Shown: positions 41,520-52,915, counted from the first letter of the stretch. The stretch is 64,000 bases of DNA from Aradus depressus (GCA_963662175.1 OY759223.1:20809460-20873459), one strand, 5' to 3'. The notes: generated by a model not told the origin, from the letters alone. Made by a program: numbers and translations.

Positions 41520-41950
41520 ACTGCTCTCAATTTTCTATCGATTCCGGTGAAAAAATCTAAGTTAGCATGAAATCATTTCAAATTTCAGGTTCATGGTTAC
41601 AATCGATTTAGCTGAAACTCAATAGCTGTTGGTTTTATGAAGTTACGTCTTATATATATAATATTTCGTGTCTATACATTCATTCTATCGTCAGTTATTA
41701 CAATTTTTGTGTTAAGCCTCCCCCTACTCCCTTGTGACGATTTGGCTGAAAATCACTAGGTGTCATTCTTGGTTCTGAATTCATGTATAAAATTTCGTGA
41801 TGATTCTATTGAAAGTTATCGTGTTCACAAAAACACATACTGACAGACAGATTTTTTTTTCATTTTTGGTAGCTGGAGGTCGGAACACAGCATCGAATTT
41901 TTGATCGATTACATAACTTCCCCTATACTTCGTATAGCTGGAGAAGTATA
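41520..41950 (+). repeat. Family B repeat with intact 3' terminal hairpin
   Basis: Family phrases lead to ATTACATAACTTCCCCTATA then CTTCGTATAGCTGGAGAAGT. The last 33 bp (41915-41947) can pair as a hairpin (ACTTCCCC-TATAC with GTATA-GCTGGAGAAGT). This is the clearest 3' end of family B in the window. Confidence 0.7.
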
Positions 41951-41984
41951 ATCACACAGACGTGAATATCTTTTAGGACGATTA

Positions 41985-42078
41985 CGCATGTTCACGAGAG
42001 TGACGAAAGAGCTCTCTGGTAGTAGGCGATATGACCTTGTAGTTAAAGCCCGGTCATGAGTCATAACAACTAACTCTA
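41985..42078 (+). repeat. SINE-1 3' fragment
   Basis: CATGTTCACGAGAGTGACGA, GGTAGTAGGCGATATGACC and CATGAGTCATAACAACTAAC, then unique sequence. Head and body are missing. Confidence 0.75.
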
Positions 42079-43586
42079 ATAAAAAAACTATTTATAACTG
42101 AAAAATATACACACGAAAATTCATGGTGACAATTTCCCATGTTGAATTCTGCAGACGCATGATATTAAGGGAAAAATTACAAATACATTTTTTGAATTTT
42201 AGTATTATCATATAGGACCGAAGGATACATGCAAAACCATCTATATACTAATACATTTTTGAGTAGTGTAAGAAGATTTTGGATTCATATGTAACATATT
42301 TATCACAGCATCGCTTCTCCTATTCATTGTTTTGCCTTTAAAACTTCAAAAAAAAAAGCAATTACAGACATTTCGAGAAGCTCTTCATGACTTCCGGAAG
42401 GGACTTCGCACCGAAATGTCGTCACGAAAGAAGATTTGTATATCTTATAGAAACAATTTTGATAGTTAAAAATAAAGAAAGTACCTGCCTATTTTATTTT
42501 CTATTATTTATTTAAAAAATATATATATTATTCATCTTATATGTGTTCGTAATTTAAGATTCATTATCGGTTGATGTATATAATTTATACAATACTTAAT
42601 GGTATAAAAAAGTAAAAGTTTGTTCAAAAATAAAAAAATAAAATCCCGTCGCCGAAGTGTTCCTGCGCCAAAATGTCATAGATTCTTAAAATGTTGTCAT
42701 GGATTTGAACCCGGAATTCTCAGATTATAAATTAATGTCCTAAAATGTGAAATTGCAAGATTTTTAATTTATGTTAAAGTTTTAAAAAAATCTGAGAAAC
42801 AGAATACAGGAGTGATGATGATGTTTTCTATAGCGTACTTTGTTAGGAAAAGTGTACAGAACGAAATGACAGTAAGAGGGACAGATAACAAAGACTTTTC
42901 TTTTAACAATGTCCACACAAAAGAAGAAATGGAAAACCTTTCGTTGTGTCATTTTAAACCATTGTATAGCCCTCTGTTAGACCCATCAGGGATACATACC
43001 AATTGGTTACCCTAGCGAACTATAAATACAATAAAATATCTAATAATAATAATTATATCCATCCACACAAAATTTATTATGAGGATTATAAAGCCACTAC
43101 ATAAAACAAATATTGATTTTTTTTTCCCCCAAACGGTCGAATCACTTTGGAGGGAGAGCAAACACGTAATTGATTAATTTGTTTTGTAGCAAAAATAATT
43201 TCGGGCAATTAATTATTGTTATTACAAAAGATATATTTCGAAATTGTAAATAAAAGGGATTTAAAAATCACATAGAATTTCTAAAACATTCAAATGAAAT
43301 GCAATTAAATGACAATTAGATGTTTATGCAAATTATTTACCAGTGGTGGGGGTGAGGAGGGGAGGGAGGGGGAAGGCGTTAATCACGAAGCCGAATAACC
43401 CTGGGGGAGACTGAATGAATTAGTCCCACGGTGACTGTCATTCAGGGACCATACTCAAATAATACCCAGTCCCTGAGCTCATAACTTTCATTTCATCATT
43501 TTTTAAAAATACAATGAACTGTTACTCCCTTTAAAAAAAATATAAAGAAAAACGTATGTTTTAAAAAAAATAGTATCTATTTAAAA
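42079..43586. other. Nothing assigned
   Basis: A 67-codon frame at 42812-43015 contains no recognisable domain. A GA/G-rich patch lies at 43345-43380. No repeats shared with the rest of the window were noticed. Confidence 0.35.
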
Positions 43587-44479
43587 AAAATGTATTTTTA
43601 TTATTATTTAATTCTTTATTTTAAATATTTACAATCGGTATAAACCATAAGTAAATTTGATGAACGACATTAAACATTAAAATATACATTAGAAAAAAAA
43701 AAAAAATTAAAAAATATATAGGTACATCAAAAGCATATGATTATGTACAAAATAATACGTAAAAAAAATATATATGTATATATAATAATATTATATATTA
43801 TAATAATATATTATTATTCCTGGTCCAGCAGAGCCAGAGAGGGCCAGGACAATTAGGGAGTGGCAGGAAGAATGGGACAAGTCCACAAAGGGACGGTGGA
43901 CCCATCGGCTCATCCCTCGAGTCGAGCCTTGGCTCACCAGAAAGCATGGGGAGGTGAATTACTACCTCACCCAGGTACTCACGGGACACGGTGGGTTCCG
44001 GGGGTACCTCCACAAAATCGGGGCAGCAACAACACCAGACTGCCCCGCGTGCCTTAGTGAGACGGAGTCGGGGGAGCATGTCCTCCTCAAATGCCCCAGA
44101 TTTGAGGAGGGAAGGAAAAATCTGGAGTGCAGCATGGGCGCCCCACTGACTGCTACCAGTTACGTGGACGCTATGCTGCGCTCCCAGGAGTCGTGGGATG
44201 AAGGCTGCGATTTTGCAGCGCTCATCATGGGCGGGTTGGCCCTTCAGGAGAGGGCTGACAAGGAACAGTAGCGGTAATAAAACAGAAGAAGGGGCGTTAC
44301 CAGCCACCCTTCCTCCCTTCCGCGAAGTAATGACAGACCGTCAGTTCCGCGGAAGGGAATCAGGATCGGCAAGGAGGGGGTTTTAGTGGGTATGGTGATG
44401 GTGAACCGTCTCGAGTCCCACACTATCCAGGGCTACCTTCCCTGGATGTGCGTCACAGCATTTCCCCCTCCAATGCAAA

Positions 44480-44513
<34 letters not shown>

Positions 44514-44780
44514 TATAATAATACATATATTATTATAATATATATATTATTATATATATATATATATATATATAATATTATTATATATACATATATATTT
44601 TTTTTTACCTATTATTTTGTACATAATCATATGCTTTTGATGTACCTATATATTTTTTAATTTTTTTTTTTTTTTCTAATGTATATTTTAATGTTTAATG
44701 TCGTTCATCAAATTTACTTATGGTTTATACCGATTGTAAATATTCAAAATAAAGAATTAAATAATAATAAAAATACATTT
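43587..44780. repeat. Long inverted repeat (arms about 230 bp) enclosing an R1-like fragment
   Basis: The left arm (about 43587-43818) and right arm (about 44548-44780) are near-perfect reverse complements. Each carries AATATACATTAG / CTAATGTATATT, CAAAAGCATATGATTATGTA and its inverse, and AAATTTGATGAACGACATTA and its inverse. The arms themselves resemble a LINE 3' end (compare 25785-25850). An R1-like segment and (TA)n runs lie between. Confidence 0.88.
43819..44497 (+). pseudogene. R1-like LINE 3' fragment with poly(A) tail
   Basis: Plus strand reads REWQEEWDKSTKGRWTHRLI across a frame change, then HGEVNYYLTQVLTGHGGF and PDCPACLSETESGEHVLLKC, ending before a 3' UTR that finishes CCCCTCCAATGC plus A21. 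It closely matches the copy at 3896-4691 on the other strand. There is no RT domain. Confidence 0.85.
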
Positions 44781-45148
44781 TTATAATATAATATTATACC
44801 TATATTATAATAATATTATATATTATATACCTATAATAAAATATATAGGTATATATTATAATAAAATAATAATGGTCTCTATGCAAATAATATAATATAT
44901 ACAAAACAAAGAGAAAATATTAAATTTAGATAATAATAAACATAAACATAAAACATAATAATAAAGATAAAATAAAATCAACATGAAAGCCCTTCAGCTC
45001 GAGACCCTTATGAAAGAACCTTGAAACACGTTTTCACTTCTTTCTTTAGTTTAGGATCGTTTCATATAATAAAAATACTAACACAAAGTTCCAAAAAACT
45101 GACATCACAAACAGTTGGGACCTCCTCCAACACATCCATCCTATAAGC

Positions 45149-45978
45149 CATGTATGGGCAACCTTTGACATGTTGCGGGCCAAACTTTAGTGTGCAAATA
45201 CGTTCGCGGGCCGCATAGATGGTTCAAAATAAAATAACGTCGGACTTTAAAGTAGTGTTCATAATTTTTAGCAATAGATATCAGACATGAAATAATAAGA
45301 CAATGTTATTATAATACAATTTATTAAAATAACAAAATGAAATGAAAAAAAATAGGTACAATATTATAATTAAATCGTGAAATTTGGAATTATTACAAAC
45401 TACGAAAGTTAAGTAGCGACACCGAAATCAATGAGACACTTGAGCTTGAATTTGGGAAACTAATCCATTGATGTTTGGATTAATTCCACTGATACAAAGA
45501 CGTAAAGAATTTTCCAAATCATCTTCAGTGAGCCTTGTATGATGTTTTGAATTATTAACTTTCATCATTGAAAAGAACTGTTCGCATTTATAAGTACTGC
45601 CAAACGCACAAATCAATCTTCTTGCGAATTTTCTAAGCTGCGGAAAATGGTCTTCTTCGAGGTATTTTTTGTAGAAATCGCACAACTCCACGTCTTCAAA
45701 TTTAGATTTTAGGAGTGAGTTTTCTTGAATCTCGATCAACTCCATTTGCAAGTTTATTGACCATAAAAAAACACGCGATGACATGAATTTTTCCTCACTC
45801 GCCTTGCTCGCTCACTTGATTCCGCAGGAGCAAGCGACAAACCCCATCCTACTCGATCTTCCTAATTTGGAGTGAGTGTGAGTAAGTAGTGTAATATTAT
45901 TTTTTTTTAATTGGGTTTTTCAAAACGTCTCGCGGGCCGGACCAAATCTTACAGCGGGCTGGTTGTTGCCCACATATG
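45149..45978 (-). mobile_element. hAT element, internally deleted, with perfect 8-bp TSD
   Basis: CTATAAGC is duplicated at 45141-45148 and 45979-45986. The ends CATGTATGGGCAACC and the inverse of TTGTTGCCCACATATG are imperfect TIRs. CGCGGGCCG words lie near both ends, as in the MITE at 6478. The minus strand retains an ORF for the C-terminal dimerisation domain only. Confidence 0.88.
45428..45784 (-). CDS. hAT transposase C-terminal (dimerisation) domain ORF, internally deleted
   Basis: A 118-aa frame from an ATG: MSSRVFLWSINLQMELIEIQ, NSLLKSKFEDVELCDFYKKY, FPQLRKFARRLICAFGSTYK and CEQFFSMMKVNNSKHHTRLT with EDDLENSLRLCISG. G-S-T-Y-x-C-E-Q-x-F-S-x-M-K is the hAT C-terminal signature. There is no BED finger and no catalytic core. 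The short MSSRVF start fused to the C-terminal domain parallels the ORF at 16639-16989, but the two proteins differ and come from different element families. Confidence 0.72.
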   Translation of the reverse strand: MSSRVFLWSINLQMELIEIQENSLLKSKFEDVELCDFYKKYLEEDHFPQLRKFARRLICAFGSTYKCEQFFSMMKVNNSKHHTRLTEDDLENSLRLCISGINPNINGLVSQIQAQVSH

Positions 45979-46364
45979 CTATAAGCTATCTATCTATCTC
46001 GGTTCGTCTAGCTCACCAACATCCTTCCGCCGGAAACTTACCTGCACTCCGATTGCCTGCCTATGTCAGGTGGCCCACACCCTTCCTTACGTGGTATTGC
46101 TGCTGAAGTCATCATTCTTCTCCCTTCTTCCGCCAGGTCTCTGACCCCACTCTTTTTACCTTAGTTAGCTAAGCGAAAAAATAATGAAAAATAAATGGGA
46201 AAAAAAAACTGAAGAATTTATAAGCAGCGAATAATAGAGAGAAATGAACAATGCATTGGACCTCAAATGAAATGAACAAATAAAATTTCTAGGGTTTTTT
46301 ATATTTTAATTAAAAGAAGAAGTCTTACTGGGCATAGACCAGGGACATAATGAGGTAATTAGTT

Positions 46365-46890
46365 TTCAAGATATAAAAATATAGGGGTTGTTATGTAATA
46401 GGTCAGAAATTCGAAGTTGAGTTTTCAACGGAATTTAATGTTTTCCGACATCCTCATTCCAAAAAACGAAAAAAAAAAAAAAAAAAAAAAAGGACAGCCC
46501 TTCAGTCTGTGTCCGTGAACAAGATAATCAACAAAAATGATAGAATGAATATATCAACATGAAATATTTATATTATGTATCTTTTCGATTTAGTCACACG
46601 AAATTTCGTTGCAATACATTCATTCTATCGGCAGTTATTAGAGTTTTGTTAATCCTCCCTTCCCTATGGTCAATTCGCCTTAAAAACAATAGGGGTTGTC
46701 GTTTGAGGGTTCTATTTCACATATACAATTTCGTTATATACATTCATTCTATCGGGAATTATAGCGTTTTCAGACACACAGACAGAATTTTTTTTTCATA
46801 TTTGGAATGTAGAGCTCGGAAAAAAATGAAATTCCGTTGAAAACTCCGCTTCGAATTTTTGACCTATTACATAACTTCCCCTATACTTAT
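46365..46890. repeat. Family B in inverted head-to-head arrangement
   Basis: 46372-46560 reads family B in minus sense (ATATAGGGGTTGTTATGTAA, CGAAGTTGAGTTTTCAACGG). 46590-46885 reads it in plus sense, ending ACATAACTTCCCCTATACTT. The two halves are therefore inverted about a centre near 46575. A poly(A) run at 46470-46491 interrupts the first half. Confidence 0.65.
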
Positions 46891-47003
46891 GGGGAAGCAA
46901 AATGTTGAAAATTTAATTTTCTATTAGAACTCCGAAGTAAATTCTTTCTTTTAATTTTAATTTTTTTTTCTTGTTTTTATAACTTTTTATGTTAATGATA
47001 TTA

Positions 47004-47371
47004 TAGAGGGCGCCGGTAGCTCAGTGGTATGCGTGCTTGCCTTCTGAGCTCAAGAACGTGGGTTCGAAACCCGACCGAGGCCCTTAGTTTATTTTATCTG
47101 GGAGGTAAAATAAACTTAAGCACGCCGTCCTTCGGATGGGACGTTAAGCGATGGTCCCGAGCCTATACGATGTCAGGTACTTGTTAAAGACCCCTACCCT
47201 AGGTGAATAAAAAATTTAGGGTAGGCAAAATTTAGGACTCCCACAGTAGAGTCGGGCTCATGTCCACCAGAGTGACGAAAGAGCGCTCTGGTAGTAGGCG
47301 ATATGACCTCGTAGTTAAAGCCCGGGCATGAGTCATATAACCTAACCCATATTATAAAAAGTCTTAAAATA
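47004..47371 (+). mobile_element. SINE-1, full length, near-consensus, with candidate 18-bp TSD
   Basis: GAGGGCGCCGGTAGCTCAGT, TGCTTGCCTTCTGAGCTCAA, GGGTTCGAAACCCGACC and the complete body are present, ending CATGAGTCATATAACCTAACC plus about 25 nt. TTTATGTTAATGATATTA occurs at 46986-47003 and 47372-47389. If the anticodon loop is CTTCTGA, the parental tRNA may have had a TCT anticodon, but the fold is imperfect. Confidence 0.9.
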
Positions 47372-47429
47372 TTTATGTTAATGATATTAAGTATAATAAA
47401 CGATTCGTTACAGCTACTGGCCTTCAGCA

Positions 47430-47692
47430 CATTTTATCTGAGAGGTAAAGTAAACTTAAGCACGCCATCCTTCGGATGGGAGGTTAAACGATGGTCCCGA
47501 GCCTGTACGATGTAAGGTACTCGTTAAAGACCCCTACCCTAGATGAATAAAAATTTAGATTAGGCAAAATTTAGTGCTCCCATAGTAGTCGGGCTCATGT
47601 CCATCAGAGTGACGAAAGAGCGCTCTGGTAGTAGGCGATATGTAACCTTATAGTCAAAGCCAAGGCATGAGTCATAATAACTAACTATTTTT
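47430..47692 (+). mobile_element. SINE-1, head-truncated
   Basis: Starts at TTTATCTGAGAGGTAAAGTA and runs through the SINE-1 body and tail to CATGAGTCATAATAACTAAC. The tRNA-like promoter region is missing, so it cannot be transcribed by Pol III on its own. Confidence 0.85.
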
Positions 47693-48267
47693 TTTTATTA
47701 CAATTTTAGTTATTCAAATTATGTCTATCTGTATGATAGAAACTGTTTGTTTGTTCTGGCATTACGCGAAAACTAATAAATTTTTCAAGAATATCATTAT
47801 AGACTGTGAGCTATCCATGGGCGTTAAAGAACACATTATTTTTTTTTTTTTCGCGGGTCACATTAAAAAATTGATTAGATTCATAATCACATACCTTATA
47901 GATCATCCTGCAAAAAAGTAGAAATCAATCTCAGATTTTTGAACGATTTCAATACTTCCCTAATACTAAATAGTAAATATTGAATATTTACAATTCTCAA
48001 ATCCTGTAAGGGCAGGGCTTTGAGGATCGATCCGGAGTTAGGGACTTTCATCTTTTTCCCATCCTCAAGGATTACGTTCACGTGGCCGCAAGGAGAGATA
48101 TGATAAGGTGTCCTTCGGTCCTTCTTTATATAGACGAAGGGCTCTCTTTAAAGATGGAAGGACACGTTATTTTATTGTACTAAGGTCAAAATATAGGGGA
48201 AGTTATGCAATTTGTCAAAAATTTAATTTGCGGCGTCCTCAAAGTTTTCTCAGCTATTAGATAAAAA
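47693..48267. other. Unassigned, includes an unrecognised minus-strand frame and a family B end
   Basis: The minus strand at about 47990-48090 encodes CGHVNVILEDGKKMKVPNSG and SILKALPLQDLRIVN, more protein-like than its surroundings. I do not recognise it and see no convincing splice acceptor. 48190-48250 is a family B end (TATAGGGGAAGTTATGCAAT). Confidence 0.3.
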
Positions 48268-48350
48268 ACATAAGGACTTCGACCGGGTTTCGAACACACG
48301 ATCTTGAGCTCTGAAGACAAGCAGGCTACCTCAGAGCTACCGGCGCCCTC
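48268..48350 (-). repeat. SINE-1 tRNA-like head alone
   Basis: Minus strand: GAGGGCGCCGGTAGCTCTGA (A box), GCCTGCTTGTCTTCAGAGCT, GTGTTCGAAACCCGGTC (B box) and CCTTATG. The body and tail are absent. Confidence 0.75.
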
Positions 48351-48544
48351 AATAATATAGTACAATTAGCTTTAAATATATTTTGACATTATACTATTCT
48401 TCAATCCTCTTTCTTTCAAAAAAAAAATAAGAGAGTGTGAGAGGAGAGAGAAAAAAAAAATGCTACGAAAATGACGTCGACCTGCACTACCTCTTCATCG
48501 ACAAGCAAGCCTACTCCTGAGGGGTATAAATGAAGGATACAGCC

Positions 48545-48816
48545 CAATAGAGAGTTGAGGGACCTGTACAAGAGCCCGGACCAGGTGGCATTCGTGAAGC
48601 AGGGGCGGCTGCGATGGCTGGGATATTTACAGAGGATGGATCCAGACAGATTGCCGAGGAGGACAGAGAAGAAAAGGTAGACTCCACTTACGTTGGCTGG
48701 AGGACGACCTCAGAACGATGGGTGTGAGAAAATGGAGAAGAGAGGCCGAGGATAGAGAAGAATGGCGAAAAATCGTTGCGAAGGTGGGCCTGGGGGTTCT
48801 AAAAGGAATGTAAAGT
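48545..48816 (+). pseudogene. RTE-like LINE C-terminal remnant
   Basis: Reads RELRDLYKSPDQVAFVKQGR, LRWLGYLQRMDPDRLPRRTE, then after a one-base shift near 48678 LRWLEDDLRTMGVRKWRREA and REEWRKIVAKVGLGVL to a stop. This parallels the GRLSWAGHVAR and LRWVDGVAADARELL region of the intact LINE at 22289. It is decayed and lacks the RT. Confidence 0.75.
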
Positions 48817-48899
48817 ATAAAGAGTGAGAGAGCTGAGAGAAAATCAGTAAACAGTGAGTGAGAGAGGAGAAAGAGGAAGAGAGAGTGTAGAGATGAGAG

Positions 48900-50220
48900 T
48901 GAAAGAAAGGGAAAGAGAGATCTGGAAAATGGACAATTCTAGTTTAGAATACCTCAAAACATGTAATTTCTGAACGATTACAATGCTTACAAAGTATTCA
49001 TTAATTCCTGTCAGTTAGACTCAACTTAATAGAATTTCTTCCCAAGATATAAACCCTTCTCATGGCAGTGAGTTAGTTAATCTGTAATCCAGCTCACGTC
49101 CCGCCATGGCAGAAGCTAAATCCACAACATTACCTTTTCCATTATTACTTCAGGTTGTCCAACTAAATTAAATCTCACTTAGGACCATCTAAACCTGGAA
49201 TAACCTTATTTTTATGGGATTGGAAACAGTTTCAGTTAGAGATTAAAAGAAAGCTATATTTCTATGATAAACCTCTCCCTGTGTGTTTCTTTATTACTTA
49301 ACATGAGAACGGACTGAGATATCTATCAACGCGAATTATGTGCATGGTTCGAGACCTGGATTTGAGTCTGGAACCCTCAAATGAGGAAATAACACTCGAC
49401 AAGGGTAAATTTTCTCGTATGATAATACGTTTTTCTGAAGGACTTTCATGTGGGAAATTCAAATCTGAAATCAGAAATTCGCTATCAGGCACAGTTTTTT
49501 ATTTATACGAGAATATTTGTCTAATTTAACTGAAATTTTTATGTCTGGGATAAATATAACAACAGTTGGCAACAATGAATGTTGTCTTTCATTTGGTGTC
49601 ATATTCAACAGTTGACATCGCGTTGCAAATAGATTTATGTTAGTTTATACTGTCTATAATGTTTCTAAATAATTTTATAAATGACTAAAATATTGATAGT
49701 TGCATGTTTTGCCTTTATAAATGCACAGCGTGGAAATAAGAAGTGTAACAATTTTGAAAAAATTGAAATTGTGTATAACTTCAAAACTATGCCTGACACA
49801 GATAAACTAATTACAGATTTGAATCCAGGAGGCAATTTTGCATAAGAATCAAGAATGATACCCCCAGAAAAATGAATTTAATTTTTTTTGTTGAACAGTG
49901 TAATACAACAATAAAAAGATTGAAGGTTTGTAGGGAGAGTGGAAACATACGTGTGACTCGGGCAGTAGCCTTAAATTCAGAGATGAAAGGACCCACAAAA
50001 GACAAAGATTGAAGATTTAGAACGAGAGCAGAAACTTAAATTTAAGTTTAGGTGTAGCCTTTTTAGCCTATAAAAACTCATTAATGCAGGAACGTCACTA
50101 GAGAGATTTTAACCAGATATTATTGTCAACCATAAGTAAAGATGAAAATTTGTTCGGTTGGTTTTGCCGAAAATAGCCGATGAAGAAATATAGAATATAG
50201 GTGATTCTTGTGACACCGAT
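48900..50220. other. Nothing assigned
   Basis: Overlapping short frames at 49298-49529 on both strands have no motif. A plus-strand stretch at 49680-49980 is AT-rich with no recognised gene. Confidence 0.35.
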
Positions 50221-50245
50221 TCTTCATATTTTCTGAAATAACATT

Positions 50246-50335
50246 AATACGAAGCTACTATGCAGTAATACGAAGCTACTATCCAATAACATTAATACGA
50301 AGCTACTACCCATTAATACTAAGCTACTATACAGC
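50246..50335 (+). repeat. Short degenerate tandem repeat
   Basis: Four units around TTAATACGAAGCTACTAT with variable spacers (GCAG, CCAATAACA, CCA). ACAGCAATGTCGGTAGAT follows and recurs at 50907-50925. Confidence 0.7.
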
Positions 50336-50347
50336 AATGTCGGTAGA

Positions 50348-50885
50348 TAAGGCTACTTAATAGCTTAGAGCAATTAGAAATAAATAAAGCTACCAAAAGG
50401 AACATTTGCATGAATGACCAAATTTATTTCAACTATTCCCCTTTGTTAACACCCTGATCCAGTTCTGTTTCCACATATATGTTTGTATTATCTGTTATTA
50501 ATATTTGGTTCCACATATATGTTTCAAGTTATCTAAATCTTAACATTATTATTGATTTTATTTCTATTTTTTATTATTTACTTGTATTTGTTCTTATTTA
50601 TTTGTTATTTTTCCACGTATTAGTCTAGTCATATTGTTTTATGTAAATTTAGAACTAGGTTTTGTTAAGAAATATTTCATGAGTTAGCTAACGGTACAGC
50701 CGGGGGACTCCCAAGTTTTAATAGCACCCTTTGACCTGAGATGTATTTGAAGGGTCGCTCTCTGCAAACTGACTTAGTTCATAACTCGACCTGACGATGG
50801 TATAAAGCCGAAACCGGTAGTTATATACGTATATATATCTTTAGTGGAATAGACAATATTTCGAAAAATAAGTTTGTTTTATTTA
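50348..50885 (+). mobile_element. Penelope-like 3' end with hammerhead-like motif
   Basis: The first 90 bp encode LNSLEQLEINKATKRNICMN then DQIYFNYSPLLTP and stop, matching the C-terminus of the GIY-YIG protein at 30566. The 3' region carries GACCTGACGATGGTATAAAG then CCGAAACCGGTAGTTATATA, and ends in AATAAGTTTGTTTTATTTAT, like 33785-33850 on the other strand. The rest of the protein is absent. Confidence 0.8.
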
Positions 50886-51120
50886 TTCAATACGAAGCCT
50901 ATTAATACAGCAATGTCGGTAGATAGGCTAAAATAGAATCATTTATGTGGTTTTTAAAAGGAGGTAAATTTCTCTAATTTTCTGTCTCTCTCGCACACTT
51001 TGCGCTCAATTTAATTAAATTAAAAACTGTATATATTAATTTTAATTATTTTTTAAATTTAATTGTATTTTTATTAGTAATGTTATTGCTAATCACATGA
51101 GTGTCCGAGCCTAATGGAAA

Positions 51121-52915
51121 AGAAAGAGAAAGAAAGAAAAACATTTTATTTGGACCAGTACTAAGTATGTACTTTACACAAAATGAGCAAATAAACAAGA
51201 AAATTATAATTAAAACAAAAAGTCTTGGTACAGTCTTGGTTGCAGCCTGCGAGCTACAGGCTGGTCGAGACTGTAGTGAACCGCACCAGAGCAGGTTGGC
51301 AGACCTTCATGGAAGCTTCGGGTGAGTTTCTCAATGTGGGCTGCAAAAGGAGCAACTCCCAGTTCCCGATGGATTTGGGTGTTCCTGATAAACCAAGGTG
51401 CGTTCACCGCTATCCGGAGGACTTTGTTCTGGAATGTTTGTAATCGTGTTATGTTAGTGTGGCTAGTGCAGAACCATACGGGGCAAGCGTAGGTTAAGAG
51501 TGGAAGTATTAGTGTTTTGTAAAGTAAGGATGTGCATGTGTGTCTGAGTGGTGTATTCCTGTTTATGAGTGGGTAGATGAGCCTGAGTCGTGTGTGTGCT
51601 TGTTGGAGTTTTATGTTGATATGTAGGCGCCATGTTAGTCTTGTGTCAAGGTGCACTCCAAGATAGCGCACACCCTGGTCTTTAGGATTCCATGGAATTG
51701 GGAGTTGGTCGATTTGCAGCCTTCTGAGGTGTTCTATCGAGAAGCGGCGTAAAGCGAACACCTTCGCCTCCGTCTTCCCACCGTTCAACTTAAGCTTCCA
51801 TTTTCCAAACCACTGGCCGATCTCATCCACCTGGATTTGTAGGGAGTCGATGGCCGCTTCCAGATCTATGTTTTGGCTGAGGATCAACGTGTCGTCAGCG
51901 TAAGTCGCCAGGGTTGCAGAGACTGGTTCTGGCATGTCGTGACAGAACAGATCAAACAAGAGTGGACTGAGGATCGCACCTTGTGGGACTCCCGCTGATA
52001 TCTTCTTTCTGGAGCTCAGTGTGTTGTTCACCCTTATTTGGAATGTTCTGTCACGAAGAAAAGAGCTAATGATGTTCTGGATGTATTGCGGAGGCCAGGT
52101 CTGTTTTAATTTGAAGAGCAAGCCCTCGTGCCAGACGGTGTCGAAGGCAGCTGCGACGTCCAAGAAGGCTGCTACTGTGTACTGCTTCCGCTCAAAGCCC
52201 CCCACAATGGTCTCAGCAACTCTCTGTAGCTGATGGACGGCTGAGTGGTTTGATTTAAACCCAAACTGGTGGGCAGGGATGGTCCCTGCAGTCTCCAGAT
52301 GACGGAGGAGCCTCTTGTGAATTATTTTCTCAAGAAGTTTTGAGAGGCTATTTAAAAGGCTTATTGGTCTATAGCTGCCTGGATCGTTTTTTGCCTTACC
52401 TGGCTTGTGAAATGTTAGAACAACGGCGTTTTTCCAGTCTGCAGGAAAGTAGCCGTGGCGAAGACAGGCGTTGAACACACTTGCCAGGTAGGCTATGCTC
52501 TTCGGAGGAAGCTTCTTCAGCACCAGGTTGGGGATGATGTCTTCACCGGGGGCCTTCTTGATGTGTAGTCGTGTAATGTGGGCGTGAATTTCTGATGGTG
52601 TGGTATGCTGAATGGGTGCTTCGACTGTGTGAAGTGTATTTGAGAGGTATGATTCAACTGTGATGAGTGTTTCATGATCGTCAGCGTCTGTCGTTGTGAA
52701 TTTATTTTCCAAATGGGTCGCCAGTAATTCGGTTTTCTCTTTGTCAGTTGTGGCAGTCATTTGTCCGTCAGTTAAGATGGGTAGGGGTGTCCTTTGGTTT
52801 AGAAGTCGTCGTGTCTCTTTCCATAAGTTGTTGTCCCCCGGAGTCATATCAGTCAAGTATTTTCGATAGTTCGCGATTCTGTCTTTGTCAAGTTCCCATC
52901 GTATGCGTCGGGTCA
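51121..52915 (-). mobile_element. jockey-like LINE, 5'-truncated, with 14-bp TSD
   Basis: GAGCCTAATGGAAA flanks at 51107-51120 and 52916-52929. The minus-strand element begins inside the coding region (RRIRWELDKDRIANYRKYL) and keeps the full RT domain. Its 3' end has CCAAATAAAATG followed by a (TTTC)n-like run rather than poly(A). The perfect duplication and open frame suggest a fairly recent insertion. Confidence 0.92.
51210..52915 (-). CDS. jockey-like reverse transcriptase (5'-truncated, frame open)
   Basis: The frame is open from the truncation point to the stop at 51210, about 568 codons. RT blocks in order: KKAPGEDIIPNLVLKKL, FHKPGKAKNDPGSYRPISLL, QFGFKSNHSAVHQLQRV, TVAAFLDVAAAFDTVWHEGL (first catalytic Asp), SAGVPQGAILSPLLFDLF and LATYADDTLIL (YADD pair). 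The post-RT region has YLGVHLDTRLTWRLHI, LYKTLILPLLTYACPVWF and LQTFQNKVLRIAVNAPWF. The APE endonuclease and ORF1 are missing because of truncation. No internal stop is seen, but without a promoter or start it is unlikely to be made. R1-like assignment is excluded by the absence of RNase H and zinc knuckle. Confidence 0.93.

Noticed and set aside
43798..44307. 169-codon minus-strand frame
   Set aside because: Antisense of the second R1-like fragment, with the same residues as the false frame at 3841-4584.
47896..48081. Possible host exon (NVILEDGKKMKVPNSG)
   Set aside because: Protein-like, but no recognisable family and no clear acceptor and donor pair; left as unassigned.
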